Of a stretch of 64,000 nucleotides of DNA, positions 8,193-16,369 are shown one piece after another (position 1 is the stretch's first letter; each line of letters begins with the position of its first letter). The DNA comes from JACPYM01 sp963699175. GTDB taxonomy: Bacteria > Acidobacteriota > Blastocatellia > RBC074. The stretch spans positions 3,968,001 through 4,032,000 of the forward strand of contig OY969418.1 of assembly GCA_963699175.1 (NCBI GenBank), read 5' to 3'. Position numbers and translations under genes: made by a program. Below the pieces are notes generated by a model. That model worked only from the letters and a program-made list of their open reading frames with translations. It made no database searches and was not told the DNA's origin.

Positions 8193-9577
8193 CCTTATCA
8201 GCTTCTCGCAGATTCTTGACCCGCGCTATCAGCCAAACTGGCATCACGACCTCATAGCCCAGGAGCTAGAGGAAGCCCGCAGGAAAGTCGAGAACGGCCA
8301 GAACGCCCGCCTCATCCTTGAACTCCCACCGCGCCACGGCAAGAGCGAAGAGACGACAATCAAATTCCTGGCGCAAACACTAGGAATTCACCCAGATTGG
8401 CCGATTATCGTTTCATCCTATTCCGCAGAGCTTGCCGAAGACTTTGGTCTTAAAACAAGGGACACACTCGACCATGAACATTACCGAGCCATCTTTAATA
8501 CGCAATTACGCCCGGATACTCAGGCACGAGGAAGATGGCTTACCCAGGAAGGTGGAGGTTATACCGCTACAGGTGTCGGAGGCGCAATTACAGGTCGAGG
8601 TTTTAAGGTGGGAATTATTGATGACCCATTCAAAAACCGAGAAGAAGCAGATTCAGAAGTCATAAGGGAGAAAATCTGGAATTGGTATACATCTACGTTC
8701 TACACGCGCCAGGAAGGCGTAAGCGCTATTATCGCCATCTGCACACGCTGGCATCTTGATGACCTCGTAGGACGGCTTTTACGGCAACAGGAGGAACTGA
8801 GAACCGCGAACCTACCCTTTGATGAATGGGAAGTCGTGCAATTCCCCGCGATTGCGGAGAAAGACGAAGAGCATCGGGAAAAGGGCGAGGCGTTGTGGGA
8901 AAGCAAATTCAACCTTGAAGCCCTTGAGAAGATAAAGAACGCCATCGGGATTTATGACTGGGCATCGCTTTACCAGCAGAACCCTATCAGTCCAGCCACA
9001 CAGGAATTCAAGGAGAGCTATTTTAAGACCCGGACATGGGCCGAAGTCGAACGACTCAAGACGCGAAACTTCATCACGATAAACACAGCGGTATCGAAAG
9101 CGGCATCGTCAGACTACACGGGCATTGTCCGTAACTTCGTAGATAAGGAGAACAATTGGAATCTGAAGGCTTACCGGATGAAGATAAGCCCGCTTGAGTT
9201 GATAGACCTACTGTTCACGCTTTACAGGCAAGACAGGCCAGAAGCCATCGGTATCGAAAAGACAATTTACCTACAGGCAATCAAACCGTTAACAGCGCAA
9301 ACGAAACACCTTCCTTCCCATTGTTGAGCTTCAGCACAACCAAGTTAATAAGGAAATTCGCATAAGAAGCCTGCTACCGCGCTATCAAAGCGGCTCGATC
9401 TATTACATCACCGGCGAGTGTAAAGACCTTGAAGAAGAACTTATGACCTTCCCCAAAGCAATTAACGACGACGTTATGGACGCAGCAGCGTATCAATCAC
9501 AAGTGGCAGCCCCGCCTGACCCGGAAACACCTATGCCCGAACAGGAAGAGCCTAATGGCGATATTTACGATGAATAA
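8119..9577 (+). pseudogene. Large terminase of phage A, frameshifted
   Basis: ATP-driven DNA packaging motor and nuclease. The ATPase part has a Walker A (PPRHGKSE, near residue 70) and Walker B (VGIIDDPF). The C-terminal RNase H-like nuclease begins FITINTAVSKAASSD; relatives normally have Asp where this has Asn. The frame breaks near base 9290, after the codons for IYLQAIKPL. The rest (FLPIVELQHNQVNKEIRI to EEPNGDIYDE) continues in another frame to 9577. So the gene is probably dead. The family differs from the prophage B terminase, yet both end in the same EEPNGDIYDE tail. Confidence 0.85.
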
Positions 9578-9668
9578 TTGGCTCGCTCGTATTCATAACG
9601 AGCCACACCGCAAACCCAAAGAAACCGAGGGCCAGCAAAACAAAAGTTATTAACAACGCCAAAATCAT
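9552..9668 (-). CDS. 38-aa membrane peptide antisense to terL, copy A
   Basis: One transmembrane helix (MILALLITFVLLALGFF) and a short tail ending HRKYRH. A strong ribosome site (GAGGAGTGG) precedes the ATG. The last 26 bases overlap the terminase 3' end on the other strand. The same frame, start, stop and overlap exist in prophage B at 43861-43977, with several synonymous and a few conservative changes, which supports real coding. A holin, spanin or signalling peptide are all possible. Confidence 0.6.
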   Translation of the reverse strand: MILALLITFVLLALGFFGFAVWLVMNTSEPIIHRKYRH

Positions 9669-9735
9669 AACCACTCCTCACCCAGTACAGGTGCAAGCGT
9701 CGTGCCCCTTCAACAATGAATAAACCTCAACACTT

Positions 9736-10002
9736 ATGATGGTGCGCCTGTTGATAACTGAATGGGAACAGGTCAAAGAACGCTTCAATCCGATTGAATT
9801 GAAACAGAAGAAAGGGGCGTGTATCAGTACGCGATCCCGCTCTACAAAAGGGCAGAACTATCCGCGTTTTCACCTGCACGTAACGAAGAAACACAAAGTA
9901 TGGATGGAAGTGTGGGTGCATCTTGACTGGAAACGGCACAAGAAGTGGGAGACGTTCAACGCGCAGTTGGTTGACTTTATCCACAAGCTTCAGCAGGTAT
10001 GA
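9736..10002 (+). CDS. 88-aa basic phage protein, copy A, with double frameshift
   Basis: Nearly identical to the prophage B protein at 43528-43794 at both ends (MMVRLLITEWE..., FHLHVTKKHKVW, WETFNAQLVDFIHKL). In between, residues about 27-40 read in another frame: one A is missing near base 9811 and one A is gained near 9848, so the frame is restored. Copy B reads GVFQYAIPLY there; copy A reads a Ser/Arg stretch. Function unknown; Trp/His/Lys-rich, possibly nucleic-acid binding. Confidence 0.65.
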   Translation: MMVRLLITEWEQVKERFNPIELKQKKGACISTRSRSTKGQNYPRFHLHVTKKHKVWMEVWVHLDWKRHKKWETFNAQLVDFIHKLQQV

Positions 10003-10022
10003 TACAATTAGGTCAAGAGATT

Positions 10023-10409
10023 ATGCTCAGCTATGAACTAGCCAAACAACTGAAGGATGCAAATTTCCCTCTCCCAGAGCGACTTGATAATTGCCGAGCC
10101 TATTTAGGCGCACCAAATGATGTTGAAGGTTTCGAGCAAAACAAAGTTCCTCTTCCTACCCTCTCCGAGCTTATAGAAGCGTGTGGAGTTCATTCCGAAG
10201 GTCTACCTGTGTTCAAACAATTGAACTGGCACGCCAAACGCCCAAACGGAATAGTTGCGACTCCACAAGGCGGAGTTAATGCCGATGAGGTTGGTTATTG
10301 GTCAGCTAAGGCTCGTAAGGGCAAAGGTCTTTCCGGCCATTTGACAGCTTGGGGTAAGACACCAGAAGAGGCAGTTGCGAATCTATGGCTCGCGCTTAAT
10401 GCCAAGTAG
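10023..10409 (+). CDS. Phage hypothetical protein inserted between promoter and portal leader
   Basis: A 128-residue protein beginning MLSYELAKQLKDANF, with PTLSELIEACG in the middle and ending GKTPEEAVANLWLALNAK, a layout common in small proteins of many tailed phages. Start 10023 is preferred to the in-frame ATG at 9999 because a conserved extended -10 (TGATACAAT) lies just before it. Prophage B has the same promoter but no such gene, so this is an insertion in A or a loss in B. Function unknown. Confidence 0.7.
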   Translation: MLSYELAKQLKDANFPLPERLDNCRAYLGAPNDVEGFEQNKVPLPTLSELIEACGVHSEGLPVFKQLNWHAKRPNGIVATPQGGVNADEVGYWSAKARKGKGLSGHLTAWGKTPEEAVANLWLALNAK

Positions 10410-10424
10410 CACTTTTCATATACA

Positions 10425-10536
10425 ACTAAACACAGCGACACATCGGCGGCTTTGTACAGGCTGCGGATAAAGTTTCGTCGCTGTGGCTTTATCCGCTCCT
10501 TTGCATAGCGCCTCCACACGTCGGGCGCTATTTTTT
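10425..10536 (+). ncRNA. Pseudoknot RNA upstream of portal gene, copy A
   Basis: Stem A is CACAGCGAC (10431-10439) with GTCGCTGTG (10477-10485). Stem B is GCGGATAAAG (10463-10472) with CTTTATCCGC (10487-10496). The order A-B-A'-B' makes an H-type pseudoknot with loops of 23, 4 and 1 nt. A hairpin TAGCGCC/GGCGCTA (10506-10530) and six U follow, ending right at the portal ATG. The same architecture with different sequence lies before the prophage B portal, so base pairs are conserved where bases are not. It could be a small RNA or an attenuator of portal synthesis. Confidence 0.75.
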
Positions 10537-12072
10537 ATGGATGAAGTGAAAGAGATAACCGAATACAACGGGGTTACGCTCAAGCCAGTCTCTGAGCAGC
10601 TTATTGACGAGCACAAAGACACCGAGCGTCACGGCAGAACGTGGCGAGAGAATAAGCGCACCTACCTCAAGCTGTACATCAACCAAAGAAGGAATCCCAA
10701 GAAGGTCGGCGATACGCTGATGTTCTCCACGCATCAGACGATTCTTGCCTCACTTTACAAAGACAGACTGGACGCGGAATGGATGCCACGCGCGGAAGGC
10801 GACGAAAATCGTGCCGAGCGTATCAATTCACTGTATGCCTTCGATTACGGCGAAATGGGCAAGGCGGAGCACGATTATGATGCTTACCTTGATGCCACCT
10901 TCTACGGAATAGAGTCCGAGGACTGGAGCCATTTTGACCGCAAGTCCTTGACCCCGATTCCGACCGTGTGGGACCCGCTTGAAACCTACATTGACCGCAA
11001 AGCCACGACGATAAATGGCAACCGCTTAGGACAAGGTGCGATGCGTTTTGGCGGACGGGGCGTAGTCAGGACGATGCAGGAGATGAATGAGCACGGCGGA
11101 TTCTTCAATCTTGCCAAGCTCGACTCAGACGAGAAGAAGGGCGCGGAGGCGAAGCTGAACCAGCAGGCCCGCGACGCAGCACGCGGAATAGATTCAGGCT
11201 TAGATACGGATGTCAAAAACAACAAGTATTATCCCTTGTTGCAGTGGTACACCTGGATTGATGGCAAGCGGTATTTGATAGAGGCCGGGAACGAAGGTAA
11301 TACGATTGTTCGTTTGCAGAGATTGAAAACCGAATACTGGCCGCTTGAAATCAAACGCTTGTATCCGATGTCTCACACGCTCTGGACGCCGGGTGTGCCT
11401 GACTTTACAGAAGATAAACATCGGTCGCGGGCGCTTATTCAGAACTGGACGCTCGATGCCGTGAAGCTGGATGTCTTGCCGGAGTGGATTTTCGATAAAA
11501 ACAAGATCAAGAACAAACAGCAGCTTCGAGAACACAAGGCGGGTAAGTACATTGAAGGCGAGAATATTGATGCAAACACCATCATCCCGCTGACCAAGCC
11601 ATCCATTCATCAATTCTCTGAAAACCTGATGGGTGTCCTTCAGGTAAATGCCGAGAAAGCGATTGCGACCCCTGAGATTCAGCAAGGCATCCTATTCGGC
11701 CAGAAACGCTCAGCCACCAAGGTTTCAGAAGTTTCAGCCAATGTAGACAACCGTTACGGCCTGGCCGCTTCACTGTTCAGCCTTGCGGAGACAAACACCG
11801 CTTACATTTGGTACGACCAGTACAAGCAACATTTCAAGGAAGGGACAGACAAAAAGACGATTCGGATTATCGGCCCGCTTGGCCCACGATTGGAGCCAAT
11901 CACCGCAGATGATCTCAAATTCAAGCAAGACCCGGACGTAAAGATCGAATCGCGCATCGTTTCGCAGGCCCGCAAGCGCGAAGAGCGGAACGGCCTTGTC
12001 GTGTTAGGCCAAGTGCTTCTACAGCCCCCCGGGTCGAATATGCATGGGTATTCGCACGAAGATGAACACTGA
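10537..12072 (+). pseudogene. Portal protein of phage A, 3'-truncated
   Basis: The portal is the dodecameric ring through which DNA enters the capsid. This copy matches the prophage B portal (628 aa) over about 500 residues, for example KRTYLKLYINQR, VGDTLMFSTHQTILASLYKD and SANVDNRYGLA. Similarity ends at LQPPGSN (about base 12040). The frame then runs into unrelated codons and stops beside the IS200/IS605 region, so about 110 C-terminal residues are lost. The start at 10537 lies directly after the RNA hairpin and U-tract. Confidence 0.85.
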
Positions 12073-12189
12073 ATGGCAAGCATCGTGAACGCCGATTGGC
12101 ACGATCATGAACGCGCGCGGAGCGCGCTGGCCTTTAAGTTCTACTGCTTTGCCTTCACTTTGGTCAAGGCTTCTTTCTTGCGCATTGAA

Positions 12190-12785
12190 TCGCCAGTCAG
12201 ACACCCCCGGCGAGGCCGGGGGCTTGATAGTCAGTGCCGTCTCAAAGACGGCTAACTAAACCACGGCGGCGTGGTTCCCTGTGTGTTCGACTAGAAACGC
12301 CCGCTCTCATCCGAGCCTTCTTGTTCTCGGATATAGCGTTTGATTTGTTCTTCATTGAGGCCGACCGTGGACACATAGTAACCGCGTGCCCAGAAGCTCT
12401 CCCCACTGAAGTTGCGTGCTTTGCCACGCAAACGGGCGATATGGATCGCGCTTTTGCCTTTGATGAAACCGATCACTGAAGCCACCGCGTGCTTTGGTGG
12501 AATCGCAATGCACATATGCACGTGATCGGCGGATGTATGTCCTTCGATGATCTCGCACTCTTTTTGGCGTGCCAGCTCACGGAAGACTGGCCCGAGTTTC
12601 TGGCGCAAATGCCCAAACAACTCCTGGCCTCGTCGTTTGGGCACAAACACAACCTGATATTTGCAATCCCACTTCGAGTGGGACAAGCTTTGCGCATTCT
12701 CTGACATAAAGTTCTCCCTTGGATCAGGCCTATCAAGCCCCCAGGGGAGAACTGACTCCCGGAACGCTCAAAGCTTTTCAAGTCG
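12190..12785 (-). mobile_element. IS200/IS605-family element with deletion at its left flank
   Basis: The element has one Y1 transposase gene and hairpin ends. The left has CCCCCGGCGAGGCCGGGGG and GCCGTCTCAAAGACGGC; the right has a GGGAG/CTCCC hairpin. Both ends carry GGGGGCTTGATAG in opposite orientation. The portal fragment lies on one side and the integrase fragment on the other, genes normally far apart, so prophage A lost most of its genome here. The 120 bases from 12073 show no assignable gene. Exact ends are uncertain. Confidence 0.7.
12291..12707 (-). CDS. tnpA: IS200/IS605 transposase TnpA (Y1 HUH enzyme)
   Basis: A 138-residue single-strand DNA transposase. The HUH metal motif is HVHMCIAIPPKHA, and the catalytic tyrosine is in GYYVSTVG near the C-terminus, with KYQVVFVPKRR at the start, all typical of IS200-type TnpA. 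The frame is complete and has AGGGAGAA as ribosome site. No TnpB accompanies it. Confidence 0.93.
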   Translation of the reverse strand: MSENAQSLSHSKWDCKYQVVFVPKRRGQELFGHLRQKLGPVFRELARQKECEIIEGHTSADHVHMCIAIPPKHAVASVIGFIKGKSAIHIARLRGKARNFSGESFWARGYYVSTVGLNEEQIKRYIREQEGSDESGRF

Positions 12786-12900
12786 CACTGGTCGAACCAC
12801 TTGAACCACTTGAAGGCTTCCTCATAGCTTTGGATAGTGCGCCAGGAAAGGTTTCTTAGGTAGATTTGTTCCTTGATAAGAGTTTGAATAGGTTTTCCAT
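12762..12900 (-). pseudogene. 5' fragment of a tyrosine integrase, phage A
   Basis: Read leftward, the gene starts ATGGAAAACCTATTC after CGGAGGAAGT. After a 1-nt deletion near base 12880 it gives EQIYLRNLSWRTIQSYEEAF, the SAM-like core-binding domain. It matches the intact design of the rightward integrase that starts at 13071 (EQEYLRNLSPRTIQSYKEAY). The IS200/IS605 right end removes everything after about 45 codons. The two integrase starts face away from each other across 170 bp. Confidence 0.8.
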
Positions 12901-12972
12901 ACTTCCTCCGTTGGAAACAGCTCAAATAGCCGTGTAAAAACCTATCAACCCTGTAGAATCAACAATATGTGA

Positions 12973-13004
12973 GAGCATTTTGCTTTCCGGAAACATCTCG
13001 TCGC
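12973..13004 (+). repeat. 32-bp direct repeat, candidate attL / host-gene remnant
   Basis: The 32 bases starting GAGCATTTTGC and ending CTCGTCGC are identical to 55213-55244, inside the amidohydrolase gene 42 kb away and in the same orientation. Here the repeat sits between two inverted 17-bp arms (12947-12963 and 13009-13025, one mismatch), each followed by an integrase start. It is best read as the left boundary of prophage B. Confidence 0.75.
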
Positions 13005-13070
13005 ATCGGTTGATTCTAAAGGGTTTATGGGTTTTCAAGGCTCATTTGAGCATATTCCTTTGGAGGAACG

Positions 13071-14023
13071 ATGGAAAACCTATTCAAAAGCTTTATCAGA
13101 GAACAAGAATACCTGATGTGCAACTCTTTTTCGTAAGTCGCTGATTTCAAAAGGCGGCGTTTTCAACCTGAAGCTAATTTGCTGAAAATCACCGTTGAGA
13201 ACAAAGGACTTAAAGAGAGTTGCACATCGCGTAAGAATACCTAAGAAACCTCTCCCCGCGAACGATCCAAAGCTACAAGGAAGCGTATAAATGGTTCAAA
13301 GGCGCAGAGCTAACCGAAGCAAGCTTGAAAGATTGTGTGATGTCAATGCGCGAGGGAGGCTTAGAGGTCTCCTCAATCAACACCTACATCAAGGCGTTTA
13401 ACGTCTTTCTGGCGTGGCTCCACGAAAACAATCACTGTGTAAAACTGAGACTCCCAAAACTCAAGGAAGTCGAAAAAATCCTCTTTGTGCCAAGTGACGA
13501 GCAGATTGCAACCCTCATAGCTTATAAGCCTCGAAACTTCGGGCAGGAACGAACGCGGGCACTTATCGCGCTCACGGTTGATACTGGGCTACGGATTCAC
13601 GAAAGCCTTTCCCTCACTCGTGAGAATCTAAACTTAGACCAGTTGATGATTACGATTAAAGGCAAGGGGGGCAAGGTGCGCTACGTGCCGATGTCGCAAG
13701 ACCTGCGGAAAATCCTGTTTAAGTTTATGCGGCACGAACACGACTTGATTTTTCCGACTCGTAAAGGAAAGAAGGTCACTTACTTTAACGCGGTGCGGGA
13801 TTTGAAGGTCTATCTTGAGTACTGCAAGCTTCCCTATTTCCTCTGGCACTCAATGAGGCGCTACTACGCAACAGCCTATGTAAAGCACGGGGGAAACGTG
13901 TTTGCACTTCGGCGGGTCTTGGGGCATTCCTCGGTGGCGGTCACTCAAAAATACGTCAATTTGGTCAATCAAGATTTGGCGGATTTACACGTTAAGTTAA
14001 GTCCGCTCTCGCGGGTGGCGTAA
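13071..14023 (+). pseudogene. Tyrosine integrase of prophage B, split by a MITE-like insert
   Basis: Site-specific recombinase that would insert and excise the prophage. Without the insert the gene encodes about 274 residues: MENLFKSFIREQ, EYLRNLSPRTIQSY, then the catalytic domain. All catalytic residues are present: Arg in DTGLRIHE, Lys in KGKGGKVRY, HxxR in HSMRRYY, His in LGHSS, Tyr in TQKYVN. A 118-bp insert after codon 14 adds an early stop. The open remainder could start at a TTG at 13325 and would lack most of the arm-binding region. Excision is therefore doubtful. Confidence 0.88.
13115..13232. mobile_element. 118-bp MITE-like insertion in the integrase gene
   Basis: Inverted ends GATGTGCAACTCT and AGAGTTGCACATC (13 bp, perfect) bound a non-coding body; four extra bases (GCGT) follow the right end. 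The 10-bp host sequence AAGAATACCT is duplicated on both sides (13105-13114 and 13233-13242). Removing the insert and one copy restores the integrase frame. No transposase with such ends is in the window. Confidence 0.82.
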
Positions 14024-14029
14024 ACAAAA

Positions 14030-14063
14030 GAGGGCACGGGCGCGTTGTTGCGTTCGTGTCCTC
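14030..14063. terminator. Terminator between convergent integrase and early genes
   Basis: GAGGGCACG pairs with CGTGTCCTC over 9 bp including one G-U, with a 16-nt loop. It sits between the integrase stop and the converging early operon, and T/A runs on both sides allow two-way use. Confidence 0.55.
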
Positions 14064-14073
14064 GTTCAAGGTC

Positions 14074-14424
14074 TTACTTCTTCGCCTCGCTTAAGGGCTT
14101 AGGCTTAAAGTGTAGTTCTCGCTCTACTGGCAAGATAAATATTCCTCTGTTGTTCCTGTCACCCCCGATCCCCTCAAGGTCTTCCAGAGTGAAGTAACCC
14201 CACTCTTCATCATCACCGACAACGTAACCGAAAAACATAAAGCAGTCTTCTTCCTGCGCTCCTTCCGTGACGAACCATGTCCAGACGGATTGCGGATGAA
14301 AGTACTTAATGTGTACGGTCTTGTCTTTGGCTTTTTCTTGAGCATAGAGAGGCGGCAGAGTGGCTTTCAGTTCGTCGGGCAGTAGATCATGCCCGCGCAG
14401 TTTACGCCGTTGCTCTGGTGTCAT
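14074..14424 (-). CDS. DUF2958-like protein
   Basis: A 116-residue protein, from MTPEQRRKLRGHDLLP. It carries LPPLYAQE, the aromatic stretch SVWTWFVTEG, FFGYVVGDDEEWGYFTL and the end LPVERELHF, which together match the DUF2958 family found on plasmids, integrative elements and phages. Biochemical role unknown. It is the last gene of the leftward early operon and overlaps the gene before it by 23 bases. The frame is open 27 codons further upstream, but a GGAG site supports this start. Confidence 0.75.
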   Translation of the reverse strand: MTPEQRRKLRGHDLLPDELKATLPPLYAQEKAKDKTVHIKYFHPQSVWTWFVTEGAQEEDCFMFFGYVVGDDEEWGYFTLEDLEGIGGDRNNRGIFILPVERELHFKPKPLSEAKK

Positions 14425-14869
14425 CGGGTGCGGCTCCGTTCTGCGCGGCTCTTGCGGCGACGGGTGAGACTCCCGCATCTTCCGGCGTGTTTTCCTCGGT
14501 CTCAATATAGGCCGTGAAGTTACACTTCGGAGCGTTTGAGCAGCGCAGGAACTGATACGGCTGCTGCGTCTTCCGGTTGGTGCCTGTCCGTGTCTGCATC
14601 ACACCGTTGCACCCTTCGACCAAACAAGCGTCGGCACTGTGCATATACGGAAGCTTCCGGCGCGGTGGCGAGATGACGACTTTCCATCTGTCTCGTAACA
14701 CCTTCAACTCCTCTTCGTCATCACAGCGGATGGTGAGCGACTCATTGCCGCCTCGGACGTTCCAAGTAAACTTGGCTAGTCCTGCGTCATCAGCCGGAAA
14801 TTCGGCCACGGGTTTAATCGGATTCGCGGGTGCGCCCGATTCCTTCGTTTGCGGTTTATTGCTTGCCAT
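14402..14869 (-). CDS. Phage protein with topoisomerase-type zinc finger
   Basis: A 155-residue protein that starts at an ATG with an AGGAGGAAT site. The C-terminal half reads CLVEGCNGVMQTRTG followed by FLRCSNAPKC, a four-cysteine finger like those at the C-terminus of topoisomerase I. The N-terminal half is Pro/Ala-rich, then has a beta-rich stretch (SLTIRCDDEEELKVLRDRW). Probably a nucleic-acid-binding accessory of phage replication. It overlaps the downstream DUF2958 gene. Confidence 0.65.
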   Translation of the reverse strand: MASNKPQTKESGAPANPIKPVAEFPADDAGLAKFTWNVRGGNESLTIRCDDEEELKVLRDRWKVVISPPRRKLPYMHSADACLVEGCNGVMQTRTGTNRKTQQPYQFLRCSNAPKCNFTAYIETEENTPEDAGVSPVAARAAQNGAAPDDTRATA

Positions 14870-15042
14870 ATTCCTCCTTTTGAAATGTGGCGTGCGTGAT
14901 AGTTCAAATGGGATACCACGCGAGGTTGGGAAAAATGGGGAGCGTGTGAAGCCCCCCGCCAAGTGTATTGGTTCTGCTGTGTAGAAAGCGTAGTGCAAGT
15001 ACGCAGCTTTCCAATTGCTCCTATTAGTAAGTATAGAGGTTG

Positions 15043-15510
15043 TTAGAAATTGGGGGTGACGCGGTTATCCACAGGGGCAACGAGATTTTGTATTACCCGC
15101 GTAACATCTTCTTGGTAGGTATCGGCAGGCGGCTTGCGTAACGTAGCTGGTAAATCAATAAGTGGCCCGTAGCCGACGTTTTCGCGCTTTACGACGATAT
15201 ATTCGATGTGCGGATAGTTATCCTCAAAAAGCTTCTTCTTGAGCTTAAACTCGCTGGTTTCCTCTCCTTTGGCTTCGACCGCCTTCTTGGTATCGTTTAG
15301 AAGCGTCACAATAAAATCAGGGATGTGTTTGCAGATGACGTTGCCGTTAATCCCACGAAGTTCAAATTTCACTTGCGGCTCAACGCGCTTTATTCGTTTC
15401 GATTTCAAGAGAATGTCTAAATCACGCGCGACGCTTGCTTCGAGCATCGAATCGTAGGTTCGTCCGTTATATTGAGTTTTCCGCGCGTTTGATCGGTGGC
15501 CGAGAGACAT
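15043..15510 (-). CDS. DUF1064-like phage nuclease
   Basis: A 155-residue protein. The N-terminus TQYNGRTYDSMLEASVARDL, the later IPDFIV and AVEAKGEETSEFKLKKKLF resemble DUF1064, a compact PD-(D/E)xK nuclease fold of phages sometimes described as a Holliday-junction resolvase. The likely catalytic set is Glu of LEAS, Asp of PDF and Glu-x-Lys of EAKG. It fits a role in recombination or clean-up of replicating phage DNA. Located between small zinc proteins of the early operon. Confidence 0.75.
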   Translation of the reverse strand: MSLGHRSNARKTQYNGRTYDSMLEASVARDLDILLKSKRIKRVEPQVKFELRGINGNVICKHIPDFIVTLLNDTKKAVEAKGEETSEFKLKKKLFEDNYPHIEYIVVKRENVGYGPLIDLPATLRKPPADTYQEDVTRVIQNLVAPVDNRVTPNF

Positions 15511-15513
15511 TGA

Positions 15514-15759
15514 CTAAAAGTCTAATAGCTTTACGAAATCGTGGAAGTCACAATTTCCACACACCACTGAAGGCGTAACTGTGCCGTCGTTGGCTATTGA
15601 ATGGTTGCCGTCTGGTCTTCCTAATTCCATACCGTCTTCACATTTTGGGCAAAACAAGATGGCGATAGTTTTTCCATGAAGCTTAGCAGGTATCCAACCG
15701 CCACCAGACAAGTGTTGTTCGAACATTGGGATATTTTCCAATTTCCTCACTTCCATCAT
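15514..15759 (-). CDS. Small zinc-ribbon phage protein
   Basis: An 81-residue protein with ILFCPKCEDGMELG and a second pair VVCGNCDFHDF, a complete CxxC...CxxC ribbon. Likely binds nucleic acid or protein. It is three bases upstream of the nuclease gene and so in the same transcript. Confidence 0.65.
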   Translation of the reverse strand: MMEVRKLENIPMFEQHLSGGGWIPAKLHGKTIAILFCPKCEDGMELGRPDGNHSIANDGTVTPSVVCGNCDFHDFVKLLDF

Positions 15760-15765
15760 ATAAAT

Positions 15766-16335
15766 TCATTTAATGGCCGCTTGCCTTTCTTCACACCCTT
15801 GCGCGTGGCTCACGGGTAGGTTCTTTTCATAGCAGGCTATGGCTATCGGACAGCACGTGTGGATAGGTCTGTGGAAATCTGGATTATTTTTCCAGGTCTG
15901 TTTAGGCTGTGGCTTTTCCGGTGCTTTCAGTAAAGGCTCTCGCGCCTTACAACCTATCGTATGCCACGGCTTGTAATGGTTTTCGATGCTATCTCTATAC
16001 ACCCAGCAGCAATACTCTTTAGCGTGGGTTTGGTAGTCGCGGGCGGGTGGGGACAGTATGGGCTGTGAGCGCACAGAATCGTTTATAGAAGGAGTTTTTT
16101 CTTGGACGGGTCTTTTATCGTCTTGGACTGCCTCCTTCGTGGCAAGGTGCCATTCCTGCATTATCCCCTTATGCCTATGTTGTTGGCATTTCCTTGTTTC
16201 GATAGTGAAGCCTTCCTTACGTAGCTCGTTTATTCTGGTGCGATATTCTGGGATGTAGCTTGATTGGAAACCTGTTCCACACACCCACAACGCGCCGTTT
16301 AGAAGCTGAAGGATTGTTTCTCTTTGCGTCTGCAT
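15766..16335 (-). CDS. Phage protein with winged-helix N-terminus
   Basis: A 189-residue protein. Residues 1-60 (QRETILQLLNGA, then RINELRKEGFTIETRK and a basic turn) look like the winged helix found at the start of many phage replication proteins. The C-terminal half has a Pro-rich linker and two Cys/His clusters (EYCCWVYRD, HTCCPIAIACYE) that may bind zinc. Start MQTQRETIL is preferred to an ATG eight codons upstream. Role in phage DNA replication or regulation is inferred. Confidence 0.6.
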   Translation of the reverse strand: MQTQRETILQLLNGALWVCGTGFQSSYIPEYRTRINELRKEGFTIETRKCQQHRHKGIMQEWHLATKEAVQDDKRPVQEKTPSINDSVRSQPILSPPARDYQTHAKEYCCWVYRDSIENHYKPWHTIGCKAREPLLKAPEKPQPKQTWKNNPDFHRPIHTCCPIAIACYEKNLPVSHAQGCEERQAAIK

Positions 16336-16369
16336 ATAGTTTATTTTAGCATTGTACAAAGGAGGGATT

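Noticed and set aside
10425..10536. HDV-like or twister ribozyme
   Set aside because: The stem order and the sizes of joining segments do not fit the remembered consensus of these ribozymes, and no conserved cleavage-site sequence is visible.
12075..12255. 60-codon frame between portal fragment and IS200/IS605 element
   Set aside because: It runs through hairpin ends of the element and has no recognisable content.
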